A DNA stretch of 64,000 nt, from NCBI GenBank assembly GCA_907163375.1, contig CAJQUW010002148.1, positions 644,934-708,933 of the forward strand, in the 5' to 3' direction. Under the pieces are notes generated by a model, which saw only the letters and a program-made list of their open reading frames with translations, did no database searches and had not been told where the DNA came from. This DNA comes from Prostheceraeus crozeri. Lineage: Eukaryota; Platyhelminthes; Polycladida; Euryleptidae. Made by a program: the position numbers and the translations under genes. Below are positions 1 to 11,493 of this stretch, one piece after another. The first letter of the stretch is position 1. The number at the start of each line of letters is the position of its first letter.

Positions 1-135
1 ATATTTGACTTCGTTGAAGACCCTAAAGACCGATACATTTGCTGGAGGACAAATCTGGAGGCCAAGGGCATGCGAGCCAACATCGGCAAGATCGAAGTCC
101 TCATCAGTCAAAGCACCCGAACACCGAAAAAAAGA
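1..135 (+). pseudogene. LINE reverse transcriptase fragment
   Basis: A short open stretch beginning at base 9 reads FVEDPKDRY, then CWRTNLEAKGMRANIGK and IEVLIS. This resembles the thumb-side segment of non-LTR retrotransposon reverse transcriptases, where a W-x3-L-x2-KG-x-(R/K)-x-N-x2-K pattern follows the catalytic YADD block. The upstream palm lies off the left edge of the window. I see no convincing continuation after about base 135. The relic is short and probably old. The LINE clade cannot be decided from this much sequence. Confidence 0.5.
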
Positions 136-240
136 CTTGCGGTAATCACACTCACTATCAGACATAGCGAACAAGAACATGGCATTGTTTTCCACAAATT
201 TGACAGGAAGCCCGTTAAAACAAATGAGTCAGGGTGGTGA

Positions 241-1404
241 GGAGACTGCTGACACTTCAATTCTGCAATCGTCCATGAGCGCTTAATTAATGTTCATCAA
301 TATACACTTTGCTTAATTTCAAAATTTCTTGTAGTCGCAGAGACTTGAAACAATCAACTAAATAAAACAGTTGGTCATATCACATATCCAACATGAAGTG
401 CAACATATCTGCACGACTATGCTGTATCTATTCATATAAATTTACTATGTATTATTCTACAGACAATTCGAAATTATTCTCATTGGTCTTAAGACACTTC
501 ACCAGAATTAGACACATGTATAGAGGCTACCCTAGCGCAAAATTAAGGAAGAGTGACCGATAAATTTCAAACTTTTTAGTCTGAAAGATAAACACTGAAT
601 TGCTCTGAGTGATTGCGTGGATTGAAAAGGAAGGCGAAAACAATTTCAGTATTTTATTGGAAATCGAAATGGTTGGTGGGTAAATATCTTGGGCCATTAC
701 AACTTCTATCAACATGATTCCGCAATCAATGATGCAGAAAATAACAGTTTTTAACAGTAAAAAACTCAACCTAACAAAAAATTAGGCGGAATGTCATTGA
801 TTTATTTGTCAGAGATATATTTGTCTTTTGATGACAAACTAAAATTATTACCTACTCAGATGATTGCGACAATTTCAATTCGTGTTCAATCGAGTAACAA
901 AAGCAGAATTTTCCAAAACACCAAATGTTCCACGACACAAATATTACAGCAAAGTAATGTGCACTGGCAGTGTATTGCTCTGTTTTGATAAAAATGTTTA
1001 CGTCGTGGAATATTTGATGTTTTGGAAAATTCTGTCCGGCTGTACAACCATGTTTAAAAGAAGAATTCTAACTCTTCGCAAAGCCAAAGGTAGGGACAGG
1101 TCGCTGCAGGGGGCTGAAGCAGGAGCAGCACAGCTTTCAGTTCAGTGCAATGCGGCTAAAATTGAATACTTTCTCATTGCAAAGCTTGGTTGTCAGGCCT
1201 AGTGAATGGTGATTAAGGAGACACCCTTTTTCAAACGACTTGTCCTCGCAAATCTCCTCGATTTAAATAGAAATTTTCTGTTTTGATTTGCTGTGAATAA
1301 ACATGTCTCAAAGTTTTACTAAAACTAATGATTTAAAAACAGCACACAGACTTGTCATGCTTCTGACAAAATTAAGGAGTGAGACAATCAAAATGACAAC
1401 TTAC
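241..1404. other. Non-coding stretch downstream of the last BRCA2 exon seen
   Basis: AT-rich sequence that should be intron or a further part of BRCA2 on the minus strand. Apart from the hairpin at 904-1034 I see no exon here. A plus-strand ORF at 864-1202 overlaps the hairpin and has no recognisable domain. Confidence 0.4.
904..1034. repeat. 33-bp inverted repeat (hairpin)
   Basis: Arms 904-936 and 1002-1034 are reverse complements with two mismatches, one of which would be a G-U wobble in RNA, around a 65-base spacer. No terminal direct repeats are evident. It could be a small foldback element or a structured transcript. Confidence 0.7.
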
Positions 1405-1584
1405 ATGAAATCCGTCAGGGTCCGATGTAGAGGTCATTAGCTCATGCAGTTCTTCACCAGACGTAATTTCTTTCAAGACAGAATCCGTCACATTTCGAGA
1501 ACCACTGTTATTCAATGCAGTCAAATTATGATACACAGTTTCCATTAACTTCCTTTGTATGTCATTATGTCTTTGTGCTTCTAT
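1405..1584 (-). CDS. BRCA2: BRCA2 homologue, tower-domain exon
   Basis: A 180-base exon of 60 codons in phase 0 at both ends. The acceptor is TTTTCAG just before base 1584 and the donor GTAAGT starts at 1404. It begins IEAQRHNDIQRKLME, continues through a helical stretch and ends SDPDGFH. This parallels vertebrate BRCA2 after OB2 begins, where AQQKRLEALFTKIQEEF leads to a segment ending ADPAYLEGYF. That part forms the base of the tower, a pair of long helices projecting from the second OB fold in the DNA-binding region. Its frame is continuous with the exon at 3919-4314, which ends on a complete codon. The remaining C-terminal exons lie off the left edge. The identification rests on position, phase and weak helix similarity. 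Confidence 0.72.
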
Positions 1585-2046
1585 CTGAAAATGAAATTAA
1601 GATAAACGACGGATTTCATTAACCACATGCTCAGTGTTTTTTTTAATGATTTAGCTACACGCACAGTAAAAGATTAAAGCCAAACCCCCTAAATGCGCCA
1701 ATGCTCTAAACTAAATTCGACGCGCACGGTGGATGATTCCACACGCACCATTCATGCGTGTGGAATGCATTGAAAACACTGACTTAGGTGAATGTAAATA
1801 GTGTGAAAATATTATTTTCATTCTTTCGTTTTGCTTATAAAAGAAACGAAATTTTGTGTTTCCGTGTTTTGTTTCCCCTCGACATTTTTTGAAGAGAAAA
1901 TTCATTATCAAAGAAAACCAAAAGACGACGTAGACGATACATCATCGAAAATAAGAGACGATGTTATTTAAAAATTCCTATCATTTTTGACAGAGTGAAT
2001 CAAAACATCAAAAAAGTATTTCAGAAAGAGAATTTTAATGTTGGGT

Positions 2047-2112
2047 TAGCAACATTAAACAAAGAACTAGGCTAGCAACATTAAACAAAGAACTAGGCAT
2101 TAAACAAAGAAC
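2047..2112. repeat. 26-bp tandem repeat, about 2.5 units
   Basis: Two identical 26-base units (2047-2072 and 2073-2098), beginning TAGCAACATTAAACAAAG, are followed by a 14-base partial unit. The units show no divergence, so this is a recent local duplication. Confidence 0.9.
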
Positions 2113-2839
2113 AAAAAACAAAGACGTTGAGAAATGCTTTGAAATCAAAAAGATTCAGTGGTGACGCTTGGCAGAAGTATCTAGATGGGCAGATGGGCAG
2201 TCTATAAAACTGTGGGCACACAGTCCTTCTTCATATCCGATGCTTTCTTGCACGTCGATAATTTTCTTCCTTTTTCTTCCTTGAATTCAAATTATTTTTT
2301 TAGTCGCTCTCTGAGAAATGCTCACTACACAGAATGAAACATGTCGAGATGGCTTAAATTAGTTTCGCTTGATCTTCCGCAATCACTGCTCAAGTTATTG
2401 AAGATTGCTTTGAGGAAGCTCGTGAAATATAATAATCGAATATTTCTATATTCTGTTAGGATCATGAAGAACACAACATGAAGTCACCATTGCACTAGAG
2501 TTATCATGTAAAAGTGACATGTTAGTCAAGTACAGCCCACTTATTACGATATCTGAAGTCAACACTTGTGAAGGAAGTAGCCCAGCAGATTTGTTGTAGA
2601 ATTATGTCGACGTCAACTTATCTCAACATGAACTTAGCACACTGACATGTCACACAGATGAGTATACTGTATAATCATCAGATTGTCAAAAATCCCCTCT
2701 GGCCAACACATTTCTTGCCCGTTTATCGCAAAATGTCATCAAAGTAAACAGCGATCGGCGGGCCTCAGCGCCGCCAGCATGAATTGAACTAGGGAAAGAA
2801 GTTCGTCTAAGTCTGCCAATCATCGCATGCCAAGACTTT

Positions 2840-3170
2840 TAGACGCTTCTATGAGTTCTGCCACGAAATCACAACAATGATGAGCTCTCACTTCCAGCAA
2901 ATGGAGACAACAGCAACAGACCAAATCGCAGACAATTATAAGGCTATAATACACCCCCTTGGAATACGTATCCACCATCTGGTCGACGACAATCTCACAG
3001 ACAAACTACATATACAACCAATACAGAACGAAGTGCTCAGGATAACCACGGGATGTTCACGGGACAATTATACACACCTTCATGACGAAGCACATGTCCT
3101 CCTGATTGCTGAACAACTCACATAACGTGCAAAACATTTTAATAAAGCGAAAACGACTCCATGCCCTCGC
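2840..3170 (+). pseudogene. LINE reverse transcriptase C-terminal fragment
   Basis: The plus-strand frame contains LHIQPIQNEVLRITTGCSRDN followed by HLHDEAHVLLIAEQLT. This matches the segment after the palm in Jockey/CR1-type reverse transcriptases, usually of the form LQ-x-IQN-x-ALR-x-x-TG with a later HLH-x-E-x-x-(V/I)L. No endonuclease or catalytic YADD block is nearby, so only a 3' scrap is present. It lies within a BRCA2 intron, antisense to the gene. The frame ends at a stop at 3123 and the homology fades soon after. Confidence 0.5.
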
Positions 3171-3918
3171 ACTACTGACCTCCACATGCAACACTCTTTC
3201 GAAACAAATAACTTCTATTAGAAGCCACAGTTTGAATCTTTAGATCAGCCTAAAGACTAGGCAGAGATCAAAGTAAATACAAACTTAATAGAGCCTACTA
3301 GACTTCTCAATTCGCTATATCACAACACACAAGATAAAGACATTTTCTCTTTGACATTTTCAAGATAAGGAGGTTGAGTCAACTTCCAAAAATTGCAACT
3401 ATCTTTCTCCCGGAAATTCCAAGCTACATTACATTTTCCGCCGGAAAATGAGAGCACGGTAAGGAGAGTAACAAGTAAGTAGAGTAACACCGGCATGTAT
3501 CTCACATAGAGATAAAAATAACTAAGCCATCAACGCACTTCCCCATTGCAATCCGTAAGTAAGAGCATTCACATGCATACATTCCAGCCTCAGACCATAG
3601 AACATATGGGTTGCCCTCGTCAGATGTGCGGAGTTCATCTTCCGCTGGGAGCGGGAGATTTGCCTCCGGACTTAATGACTCCCCGGATCCCCCCGCAATA
3701 GCAGTGAGAGGGTGATTCGGTGAAATTGTGTCTACGAAAGTACACGGAAACCAACATAAAGGGCCGTCCAAAACAGCGGTGCATGGGCACGCTCCACAAC
3801 AAACTAACAACTGCTGGTGCCCATTCAAAGCAGGCCCAAGAACGCGCAAGAAAATACCAAAGCGGCGGACCCTGTCAGCCGATGGCATAAATGCTGAGGA
3901 AAGCATAAGCAAGCTTAC

Positions 3919-4314
3919 CTGTTCTGCTTTTTCGCTACGAAATATACGACTTCCATCTTGCAATCTTTCCATATATTGCATAGGATATCGCCTCTGCACG
4001 ATCAGATCAATACAAGCAACAGGTCCACCCTCCGAACGAATACTTGAAACAGAGATAGGAAATGGCTTTGGATGTTGACAAAAACCCAACTTCGCATCCC
4101 ATCTCGCACGACGAGTGGAATTGCCGTGTAGACGAAGCTTGTAGTTTTCCCTGTGTGCTTCTAGAGGTGAACAAGGCTCAGGTCGTGTCCCATGCCAATC
4201 TGCCCCAGCTGTGATCAACTTTGTGCCAACTTGAATTCGTCCAGATGTCACTTGTTGTGTAAGTAATTGATCCAGTTCAATGTCGATACAATACCAACCA
4301 TCCGTTGCACGAAC
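3919..4314 (-). CDS. BRCA2: BRCA2 homologue, OB1/OB2 exon
   Basis: A 396-base exon (132 codons, phase 0 at both ends) with acceptor TTATAG before 4314 and donor GTAAGC at 3918. It opens VRATDGWY and contains GRIQVGTKLITAGAD, NSTRRARWDAKLGF, PKPFPISVSSI, EGGPVACIDLIVQR, YPMQYME and SRIFRSEK. These align residue for residue with vertebrate BRCA2: TDGWY, [58 protein letters not shown] and LYIFRNE. This is the first oligonucleotide-binding fold and the start of the second. In vertebrates it binds single-stranded DNA and the small acidic protein DSS1 while BRCA2 loads RAD51 during homologous recombination in the nucleus. No stop or frameshift is visible. This is the firmest host-gene call in the window. 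The open frame runs past the donor to 3502, but the splice site marks the real end. Confidence 0.95.
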
Positions 4315-5468
4315 CTATAACAGAAATTAATATTTACAGAAAATGTTTTAAGCTAATCCTTTTTGTCTTTACGCACAGATTTTCACAGTACGTTTCTGTA
4401 CACCTAGAATACAGTGCATCTTCGGCAGTCCTGACGACTCAACCCAAATAGGAAGGTCAAAGATCCGGAAAGCGAATTCTCAAATCCAATGTATGCACAA
4501 TGCTTGATGTTTTAAGTGTCCATTACATTACATTACTACATTAATTAGTACTATAAATACTATAGTAGTAATCTCAGATCTTTTGATGGTGGGGATTAGT
4601 GCTGCTTACATTACATTATTATAATCAGGAGGAATAAGCTGGAATAACAACCGCAACCAATAAACATATGGTTGTAATATCAAAGACTTGCGAACTGTTT
4701 CGATCACTAACTAAGAATAATCAAGAGTCAATTGAAAAATTGCGATGTCTGAATAATGATATGATATCAAAGCAAAATGAATCGGGTTTATCGATATAAA
4801 ATGAACAACATGGGAATTGCTCTTACATTTGTGACGTTGCTCGTCGTTTTACGATGGCAGCTCTCACCAATGTAAAGAAGTTGTCGTGATTACCTGATCC
4901 ACTGATCGATCATACTTCAACTATGTTAGAAATTAGTCTATGTGATGACATCACTATGAATGAGTAACGGCTTCCCTACTACAATCACGTCCTCTTCTTC
5001 GTTCCGACCGATCAACTTCATCCTTCTTGGATGATGCGTGTTGGACAAAACCTACATCATCCAGATGTCTATGCCTCAATCCATTATTCTCAAATCAGTT
5101 TCTCCACCAAACTGTAACTCAATCGCCGCACCGCGCAGGACCGTGCTGATGGCAGAACACGACATATCGTCCAACCCCAAACACTGAGGAAACGATGACT
5201 TCGAATCGGGCAGTAAGCAAGTAAAAAGCAAGAACTCTCACCAACAATTTCAGTCAAACCCGTCGAAAAGCAAGGAATCGCAAGACTTTAAAGGAAAGAA
5301 TATTTTACATTCGTTTGGTTATCAAAATCCCGATAATCGGCATCCGGCCGGATAATCGCAGATGCACTATACTACAAAATTAATTGACATCTGTCAGACA
5401 TAACTTTCTTAGCGTGATCTGACATCATTCTCTAATATAACATAGCCAATACTGATTTTCCGACTTAC
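4315..5468 (-). other. BRCA2 intron
   Basis: A GT-AG intron of 1154 bases between two firmly linked exons: the donor GTAAGT is at 5468 and the acceptor TATAG ends at 4315. The content is AT-rich with short CATTA-type runs near 4525-4610. No element is recognisable. Confidence 0.75.
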
Positions 5469-5568
5469 TTTGTAATGGTTTCCCTCCGATGGGTCAATTT
5501 CACACACACAAATCACCATGCGTTTGATTGTGGCATCATCCTGTTCATATATACGTCTGAGGGCAGAC
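5469..5568 (-). CDS. BRCA2: BRCA2 homologue, helical/OB1 junction exon
   Basis: A 100-base exon with acceptor TTTCAG ending at 5569 and donor GTAAGT at 5468. One base completes a codon from the previous exon and the rest reads SALRRIYEQDDATIKRMVIC, then VCEIDPSEGNHYK. Human BRCA2 has [20 protein letters not shown] followed by VSDI at this point. This is the last helix of the helical domain leading into the first strand of OB1. The exon ends in phase 0, so HYK joins directly to VRATDGWY of the next exon. The human loop between those two motifs is longer. A Gypsy fossil begins about 130 bases upstream in the preceding intron. Confidence 0.85.
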
Positions 5569-5699
5569 CTGAAACAAAAAGCAAAAAAGTACGAAAATGA
5601 AAAGCAATATGATTTCAACAGGATATTCCTGACATGTAAAAACACAACCTCAAAATATGCGCATGAAGCTCTGAGTCAAAGTTTCCATTTATTAAACTA

Positions 5700-7260
5700 A
5701 ATATCCTTGATTTTCTCATGAAATTTTTCGCATAGATAAGTCTTTTCCTGGGGATCCTTCCATCTAGCCCGCTTTGGTTCACCATGTCGAGTCGAATCTG
5801 TTAATGGAGTTGCCTTTCCTGCAAAATCAGGAATGAATTCGCAACAGAAGCCTGTTAAGTAAAGAAATGAACTTCCTTTTTTTGTTTCAGGGCGCTTGGT
5901 AGCAAGCATCTTTTTGACATTCGTCTTTTGCAATCCTATCTCAACATCCTTCAATTCATGTCCTAGAAATTCGATGAATTTACTTCATAACTCGCATTTC
6001 GATGGTCTTGCGGTTAAACCTGATTCCTTTAGCTTAACAAACACGTAACGCAATACTTTCAGATGATTCTCCCAAGGTGTCGTGGGTCTCAATATGTCAT
6101 CACGATCAAGCTAATTGCTGACCCCAGATAAACGTTTTTCATTCATCGTGATAGCGTCGCACCATAATTCTTCATACCAAAAGGCATTCGACGGAAAGCA
6201 AATTTTCTTTCATTGGTGACAAATGAAGTCTTTGAAATGTCTTCTTACTCATTGGAATTTGGCAAAAGCCCTTGCTCAAATCTATTTTCAAAAATGTTTA
6301 GCTTGCTTCACTTCTTGTAACAAGTCATTTGTAACTGGCATTGGCTCTGGATGAAAACAGTCAATTTGCTGAACTGTTGACAATTGACACAAACCCTATT
6401 AGCTTCATCCTTCTTACGAACAACAACAATTCATCCAAATCGTTCTTTAATGATTCACTCATGCTGTAAGGCACTGGCATGCTCTTCGAGCCCACACAGT
6501 CCTGGGAGATCAGTGAATATTTCTTCAAAGTCACTCATTAGATTCTTTATGTCTGCACTCTGCTCCTCTGATAACCCTCGTCCGATTACAACATCATTTA
6601 CGCTTTCCTTCGCATGCACATTCAATATCTCCTAACAGATTTCCCTCCTCTTCCTCCGACGACTCTTCATATTCAATAACAGCCGCACACGGGACATCTA
6701 AGAATCCATCATTAGAATCCCGTGGCACATGTTGATTCCTCAAACTCCGATTGCATTACTTGATCAAATTCATGCGATATGTCTTCTTCTTACCGATAAT
6801 GTCTATTTTGTAGTCGAGAGAATTCAGCTTTCCCACAAGTTTGCATGGACCACACAGTTGCATTTATATCTTCTCACTTGCTGAAATTAATCAATAGTTC
6901 TCACTTGTCGGAAGCATGATGAGTACCTCGTCTCCGATGTCTACCTGGCGCTTTTTCGACTTCTAGTCAAAGTAGAATTATTGTTCCCTCTGTGCACCCT
7001 TCAGATTCTCATGGGCAATCTTCAAAATTTCCTCTAATCATTCTTTCAGCTCTTTCACATATTGGTAAGTATTTCTTGCTTCGCACTCAATCTCTGATTC
7101 TGTCCACAATTCCTTTAATATTTGCATAGGTCCTCGCACAGTTCTGCCATACATCAGCTCAAAGGGACAAAGAAAGGTTATGCGACCGATAGATGTAAAG
7201 TAGGAATGGATGCCTTACCCACTCACAGTTTGCTTGGTCAGCTCTCTCCTTCCAAATCCG
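5700..7260 (-). mobile_element. Ty3/Gypsy-type LTR retrotransposon pol fossil (Gmr1-like order)
   Basis: The minus strand carries decayed pol sequence. Reading 5' to 3', an integrase tail comes first: an ELMYGRTVRGPMQILKELW-like stretch near 7100-7180, DIGDEVLIMLPTS near 6920-6940 and GPCKLVGKLNSLDYKIDI near 6800-6860. Reverse transcriptase follows, with VVVRKKDEANRVCV and LTVFHPEPMP near 6330-6430. The reverse transcriptase end and RNase H junction come last, with FIPDFAGKATPLTD near 5800-5850. Integrase before reverse transcriptase is the order described for Gmr1-like Ty3/Gypsy elements. It is heavily broken, with more than ten breaks and no long frame, so it is old. No LTR was identified. 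It lies in a BRCA2 intron in the gene's own orientation. Confidence 0.8.
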
Positions 7261-8345
7261 ATTGTCAATAAATGCAGTTCGATGGAGGAAGTTCTCCACC
7301 AGAAGTCGCGCAGCTATCACGAAGATTGTTCAATAGCTGGGTTGGTGATTCATGTTCCTTGAGTGTCCTCTTCTCCGCTTGCCACAGTCTGGTTCTCCAC
7401 TCCAATATCAATGAAGGTTGCTTGATTCCGTTGCATTGGTTTAACAGTCTTTTTTAGCAATGACTGATGTTCCAAAAGCACTTGATTGGATTTTGAGCGC
7501 GATCACAGCTGAGCCCCCATTTGCTACGAATGGCACCTAGGTTTTCGGTGCAAGTTTCGAGATCTATGATTTAGTTGGATCTGGTAGAAGAGAAGCCGTC
7601 TTATAGCGGGATACAAGTAGGCCGAATAGAACAATAAAAAGCAATCGCCATAAGTCCTTTAATTGACACTGTCAATCTGTGGCTTTTCTCAACACACTTG
7701 GAACAAGAGATACAAATGCTCAGACGAGCTCAATGGAGTCACGTTTTCAGAGACTTCTCAATTTGTGTCTCCTTTCATTTTCTTTCAACAATTATCGTAA
7801 ATAGCTCCTGCGCACAACACAATTATTGGCTGACATCCCCTTTCTCAACCCTGTCGGTCACTCAAAGAAAGCAATTGAGTGGCGTGACACTTAAAACAAT
7901 CACGCGACAAACACCCCGAGCAGGCCGCGTCACACAATAGCTAAGAAGTAAAGACAAGCAAGAGACAGCAAAGGAAACACAGCAACACGACCGGACCAAC
8001 TCAACATCTCACTTGTAAAGAAAACAATGAAACACTTGAAAAGTAAAATCAAACCTCTATTTCGTCAGGATGGGCAAGGAAACACCACGCGTTCAGGGCA
8101 GTGTTCCTCCGGAGGGATTCAGTAATAATTCAGTAAATGGTATCATATTGGCTATCATACATTAATTCGCAAGTTATCTATCTAAATAATAGCGCATTTA
8201 TTTGTTATCTATGTGTACATGCAACCCACTGTGGAAAGAAAACAACGAATGAAATCATGAAATCAATAAAATATAAAGAACAAATAGAGCAATAAAACAA
8301 AAAAACAAACATGGTAGACATGGTGCATTGTTTGCTAACCTCTCA
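7261..8345. other. Intronic sequence, possible flank of the Gypsy fossil
   Basis: No coding homology that I can defend. Some of it may be untranslated or LTR sequence of the neighbouring Gypsy fossil, but no matching direct repeat was found on the other side. Confidence 0.3.
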
Positions 8346-8349
8346 TCCA

Positions 8350-9010
8350 TTTTCATAAGCGCAAGTAAGCTATTGGGTAATTGGACAACGAGCATCAACA
8401 TTTCCCTTCATTTTCAATTTCTTATAGTTCAGTAACTCCTGAATTTTGGCTAATTCAATACTGCGCTTTTGACATCTATTGATCCAAGAAAAGATATCAT
8501 CTGCAAAGTCACAAATGAAAGCGAAATGAATAGAACATGATTTTTTGCTTTCGTTCTCGACCATGTGAAGAACACAGCCTCCTACATCGATGATTTGCTC
8601 TAACCAGGCGCTTTCCTGATTATTGTGACTGCTCCATTATAAACACCTCTCATTGTGCTGCATGAGTCTGTTTCCTCACCATTCCAATTTCGATAAATTA
8701 GTCCAGCAACATTCCGGAAGTGAAACTTCATCGGCACCACATTTAGAAAGTCGACACACACCTTGACAGTTTTCTCATCCAAACTTAATGATACCCATCA
8801 TGGCATCCGATTCACCAAAATTGATGCTATAGTAGCGCTCGCAAAGATCACTACACGTAAGTTTTCTGACATGCGGTGCAATAAGTAGTATAATATATAA
8901 TAAATAATGATATATATAATATGGTAGCATAATATATATAAAATAATAATAACTTTGCTTTCACCAGCAGTCATCGAGGCAGCTATAGCACTGTCTGGAA
9001 GCATTACACG
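8350..9010 (-). pseudogene. hAT (BED-type) transposase remnant
   Basis: Minus-strand fragments follow each other in the order expected for BED-type hAT transposases. MLPDSAIAASMTAGESKV (about 8950-9004) resembles the FPDS-x-IA motif. SENLRVVIFASATIASIL follows, then DSCSTMRGVYNGAVTIIRK (about 8605-8660), close to the usual GTD-x2-S-x-M-x-G-x2-NG block. GGCVLHMVENESKKS and FADDIFSWINRCQKRS (about 8450-8580) resemble the GC-x-CH-x2-N-x2-K region. Frames shift several times, and AT-rich simple sequence at 8885-8960 is inserted within it. The C-terminal dimerisation domain is not visible. Individual motifs are weak, but their order supports the call. Confidence 0.5.
8885..8960. repeat. AT-rich simple sequence
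   Basis: Runs of TATA, ATAATA and TATATA interrupt the hAT transposase remnant. Confidence 0.8.
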
Positions 9011-9312
9011 AAAGAGCTGTGCTACCTTGTCTTCTCAATGAAAACTCATAGTTTGATTCAATTGTATGCAAGGTCCAACGAATCTCAGCAGTTGAACACT
9101 TTCTTGTCTTCGTTGATTCCGTTGTTATCCTGTTTTAAAGATGAACTGAAGAACGAAGACAAAGGAACAGTTTTCTTTTTGGCAGACAGTCGAACAACAC
9201 GAATGTTTGACTGGTTCATTTATTGATAGGACAGCTATCACTTGCTGATATAAATCGAATATTGTATCGAGGGCACAGATAATGCAAAACAGGTCTACAA
9301 TTACCAATTGAC

Positions 9313-9340
9313 GGGTTCGGTGCATTAGCATGTTAAGTGA
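9313..9340 (+). repeat. Terminal-repeat-like motif, left copy
   Basis: GGGTTCGGTGCATTAGCATG begins here, followed by TTAAGT. It is the near-exact reverse complement of 11996-12021. Related TTAACATGTTAAGT motifs occur at about 9453-9465, 11773-11785 and 11802-11818. Confidence 0.7.
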
Positions 9341-9907
9341 CATACTTCAAAATTTTCAGTTAAGTAAATTTTTGTCCTAATTGGACCATGCTTAGCATAT
9401 TGAATACTATTTAACCAAAAATTCAAATTAGTTTAGGAGATCTTGGTATTTAAACATGTTAAGTACAACATTTTCACTGCATTCTGCTAAATGCTTAAAA
9501 TATTCGTGCACAGCATTTAACATGAATAAGCATGGAGTAGGGATTTTGTGAAATGATGCAACAATTTCAAAATTTAATTATAAAAGTAAAAATTGAAAAA
9601 TTTGCTTTTCTGAAAGCAACACAATCTAAATTTTATTACTTTTATCGGCTTGTACTAGTGCAAAACTTGTGAATGCTCAATCTTTTCTTTGATAAGCTTT
9701 AATGATGTCAACTTCGTTATGTACATTGTAATCTGTCACCTCCTAAAATCGAAGAAACCTGTATCCTAAAGTACCACACACCAGAATTTTAGGTTGGTTT
9801 GAAATGGAATGTTGACATACCAAGGAAAACAGTAAACAAAGTGCACTAGCCTCCTAAAAATTTTGGGCACAATTTATGCAAATTCCATCCTCCCAAAGAA
9901 AAACCTA

Positions 9908-10225
9908 TGTGTCCTGCTTACTGCAAAACGTGCAAGCTTGCAAAAGAAAATGATAAAGTTTCGTGCTTTGAAAAGAATCTTACTTGCAAGATACAGTGTA
10001 AATTGAGCACAAAATTTTACATCGGTGAGACTTCGAGGATGATTGGTACACGCATCAAAGAACATGTATAAGCCAGTAATCCTTCTGCAGTCAAAGATCA
10101 TTTATAGTCAGATTATGTTGGTGATAGGATCCAAATAGAATGGGAAATTATTCACCCCCATCTCCAAGGTTATTTGAAACGAAGGAGTCTGGAGTGTACA
10201 TATATCAAGAATGCGTGCGCTAATT
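9908..10225 (+). pseudogene. Penelope-type GIY-YIG endonuclease remnant
   Basis: One plus-strand frame reads CPAYCKTCKLAKEND, then TCKIQCKLSTKFYIGETSR, MIGTRIKEHV and, further on, LECTYIKNA. This is the GIY-YIG nuclease core of a Penelope-like element, with a (F/Y)YIGET-x-R signature, a downstream RIKEH helix and cysteine pairs just before it. Two in-frame stops are present and no reverse transcriptase is seen upstream, so it is a decayed 3' fragment. It lies in the long intron between the two upstream BRCA2 exons, between the two copies of the inverted GGGTTCGG motif. Confidence 0.65.
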
Positions 10226-10259
10226 TTTTCAACGAACAAGAAACAATGTCTCTGATATT

Positions 10260-11490
10260 AAATTCTTGAACTGCCTCATTCAAGGAGATTTAGATTGCTA
10301 CAGGAGGCGAAACTCATTTTCAGTGTTTACATAAGTAGGCGGAAGACCCTATTTTACGCATTTTTGGATGTTGTTCAAAAAGTATTAAAGCTATAACGTT
10401 ATTTTTTTTGAGACAAGTAATTTTGATGTATCTTTGATATCCACTTGAAATTTCATCACATTTGGTTTACGGGAACATCAAAAATATGACCTTTAGTTAA
10501 AAGTACTTGTTTCTAGAAATTATAGTTTTGTTAATTTCGAAGGAAATCAAACAACTTTATCAGTTCAAATTGCTTTTAGACTAAGTGCATTAAGTGCTAC
10601 TTAAGTCATAACAGACATACTCATTCATGCACTAATGCAACTATAATGATACAGAGTGTTTATGAAGTCTGTGGATGTTTTCATAATGCTATTTTACCAC
10701 GGCTGTATTCAATGGATCGCTGAATATTTCAGCAGGATAATGAAGACCCAGTCCTGAAGTCTTACATGACATGATGATTAGAAATGTTTTCCTTGATCGA
10801 TTGCTAGAGGAGGCGAACCTTACTTTCAGCGTTTACATAGGTATGTAGGTGGATAACTTTCATGGGGAAATCGTGTTTATACATGCATCAATAGAATTAC
10901 TTGCATTTATAATTTTCCACATTGGATATTCGTTCCTTCAAATGTTCCGTCGACGTATTTGATTCAACATTCACGTCAGAGGATAAATTTTGTTGTCAAC
11001 ACACAGGCAATATGAATATTTTTCGGACTTATACAAAGAATATCATCTGCCTTAAAAAATTGGTGACAATTATCTCATTTGAGTAACGACGAGCGTTATC
11101 CGGGACCAATAGAAATATTATTATGTTAATACCATATAGTATTTGTTCGATGATTAACTGCAATAGTTCAGCATGATAGTCCTTCTGAATCAAAGTCAGA
11201 AGGACATCAAATATTTCAAGTCAAAATATTAGTAATGCCTGAGCTTTACTGATCCCACACAATGATTTCACGACAGCGAGAACCTATTAATTGCGATTGA
11301 GGACATAATTTACTTTATCCAAGTCAACCCAACCATTCCAATTGATTTTCAAATGTAGCTCGCTACTGTCCACACCGCGAGATTTGTGAGAGATCGTTGT
11401 TAGGACTGAGAAGCGCTAATAGTGACTCTTTCGAGATTTCATAAATCCCTCAGGTATCGTTGATTTTTGTCTATGATCATTAAGATAACT
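10260..11490. other. Intronic sequence with a short imperfect direct repeat
   Basis: No gene seen. About 45 bases beginning GATTGCTA at 10293 and 10798 are similar (AGGAGGCGAA, then TTTCAG and GTTTACATA). The repeat may be a dispersed family or the tail of the neighbouring Penelope remnant. Confidence 0.35.
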
Positions 11491-11493
11491 CAC

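Larger units (their letters stand above)
1585..3918 (-). other. BRCA2 intron with repeat debris
   Basis: This 2.3-kb intron separates the tower exon from the OB1/OB2 exon. It contains a 26-bp tandem repeat at 2047-2112 and a plus-strand LINE scrap at about 2840-3170. Minus-strand ORFs within 3320-3918 run into the exon but lie beyond its donor site. Confidence 0.6.

Noticed and set aside
3728-4078. Plus-strand ORF of 116 codons
   Set aside because: It is antisense to the BRCA2 exon and the open frame just beyond it.
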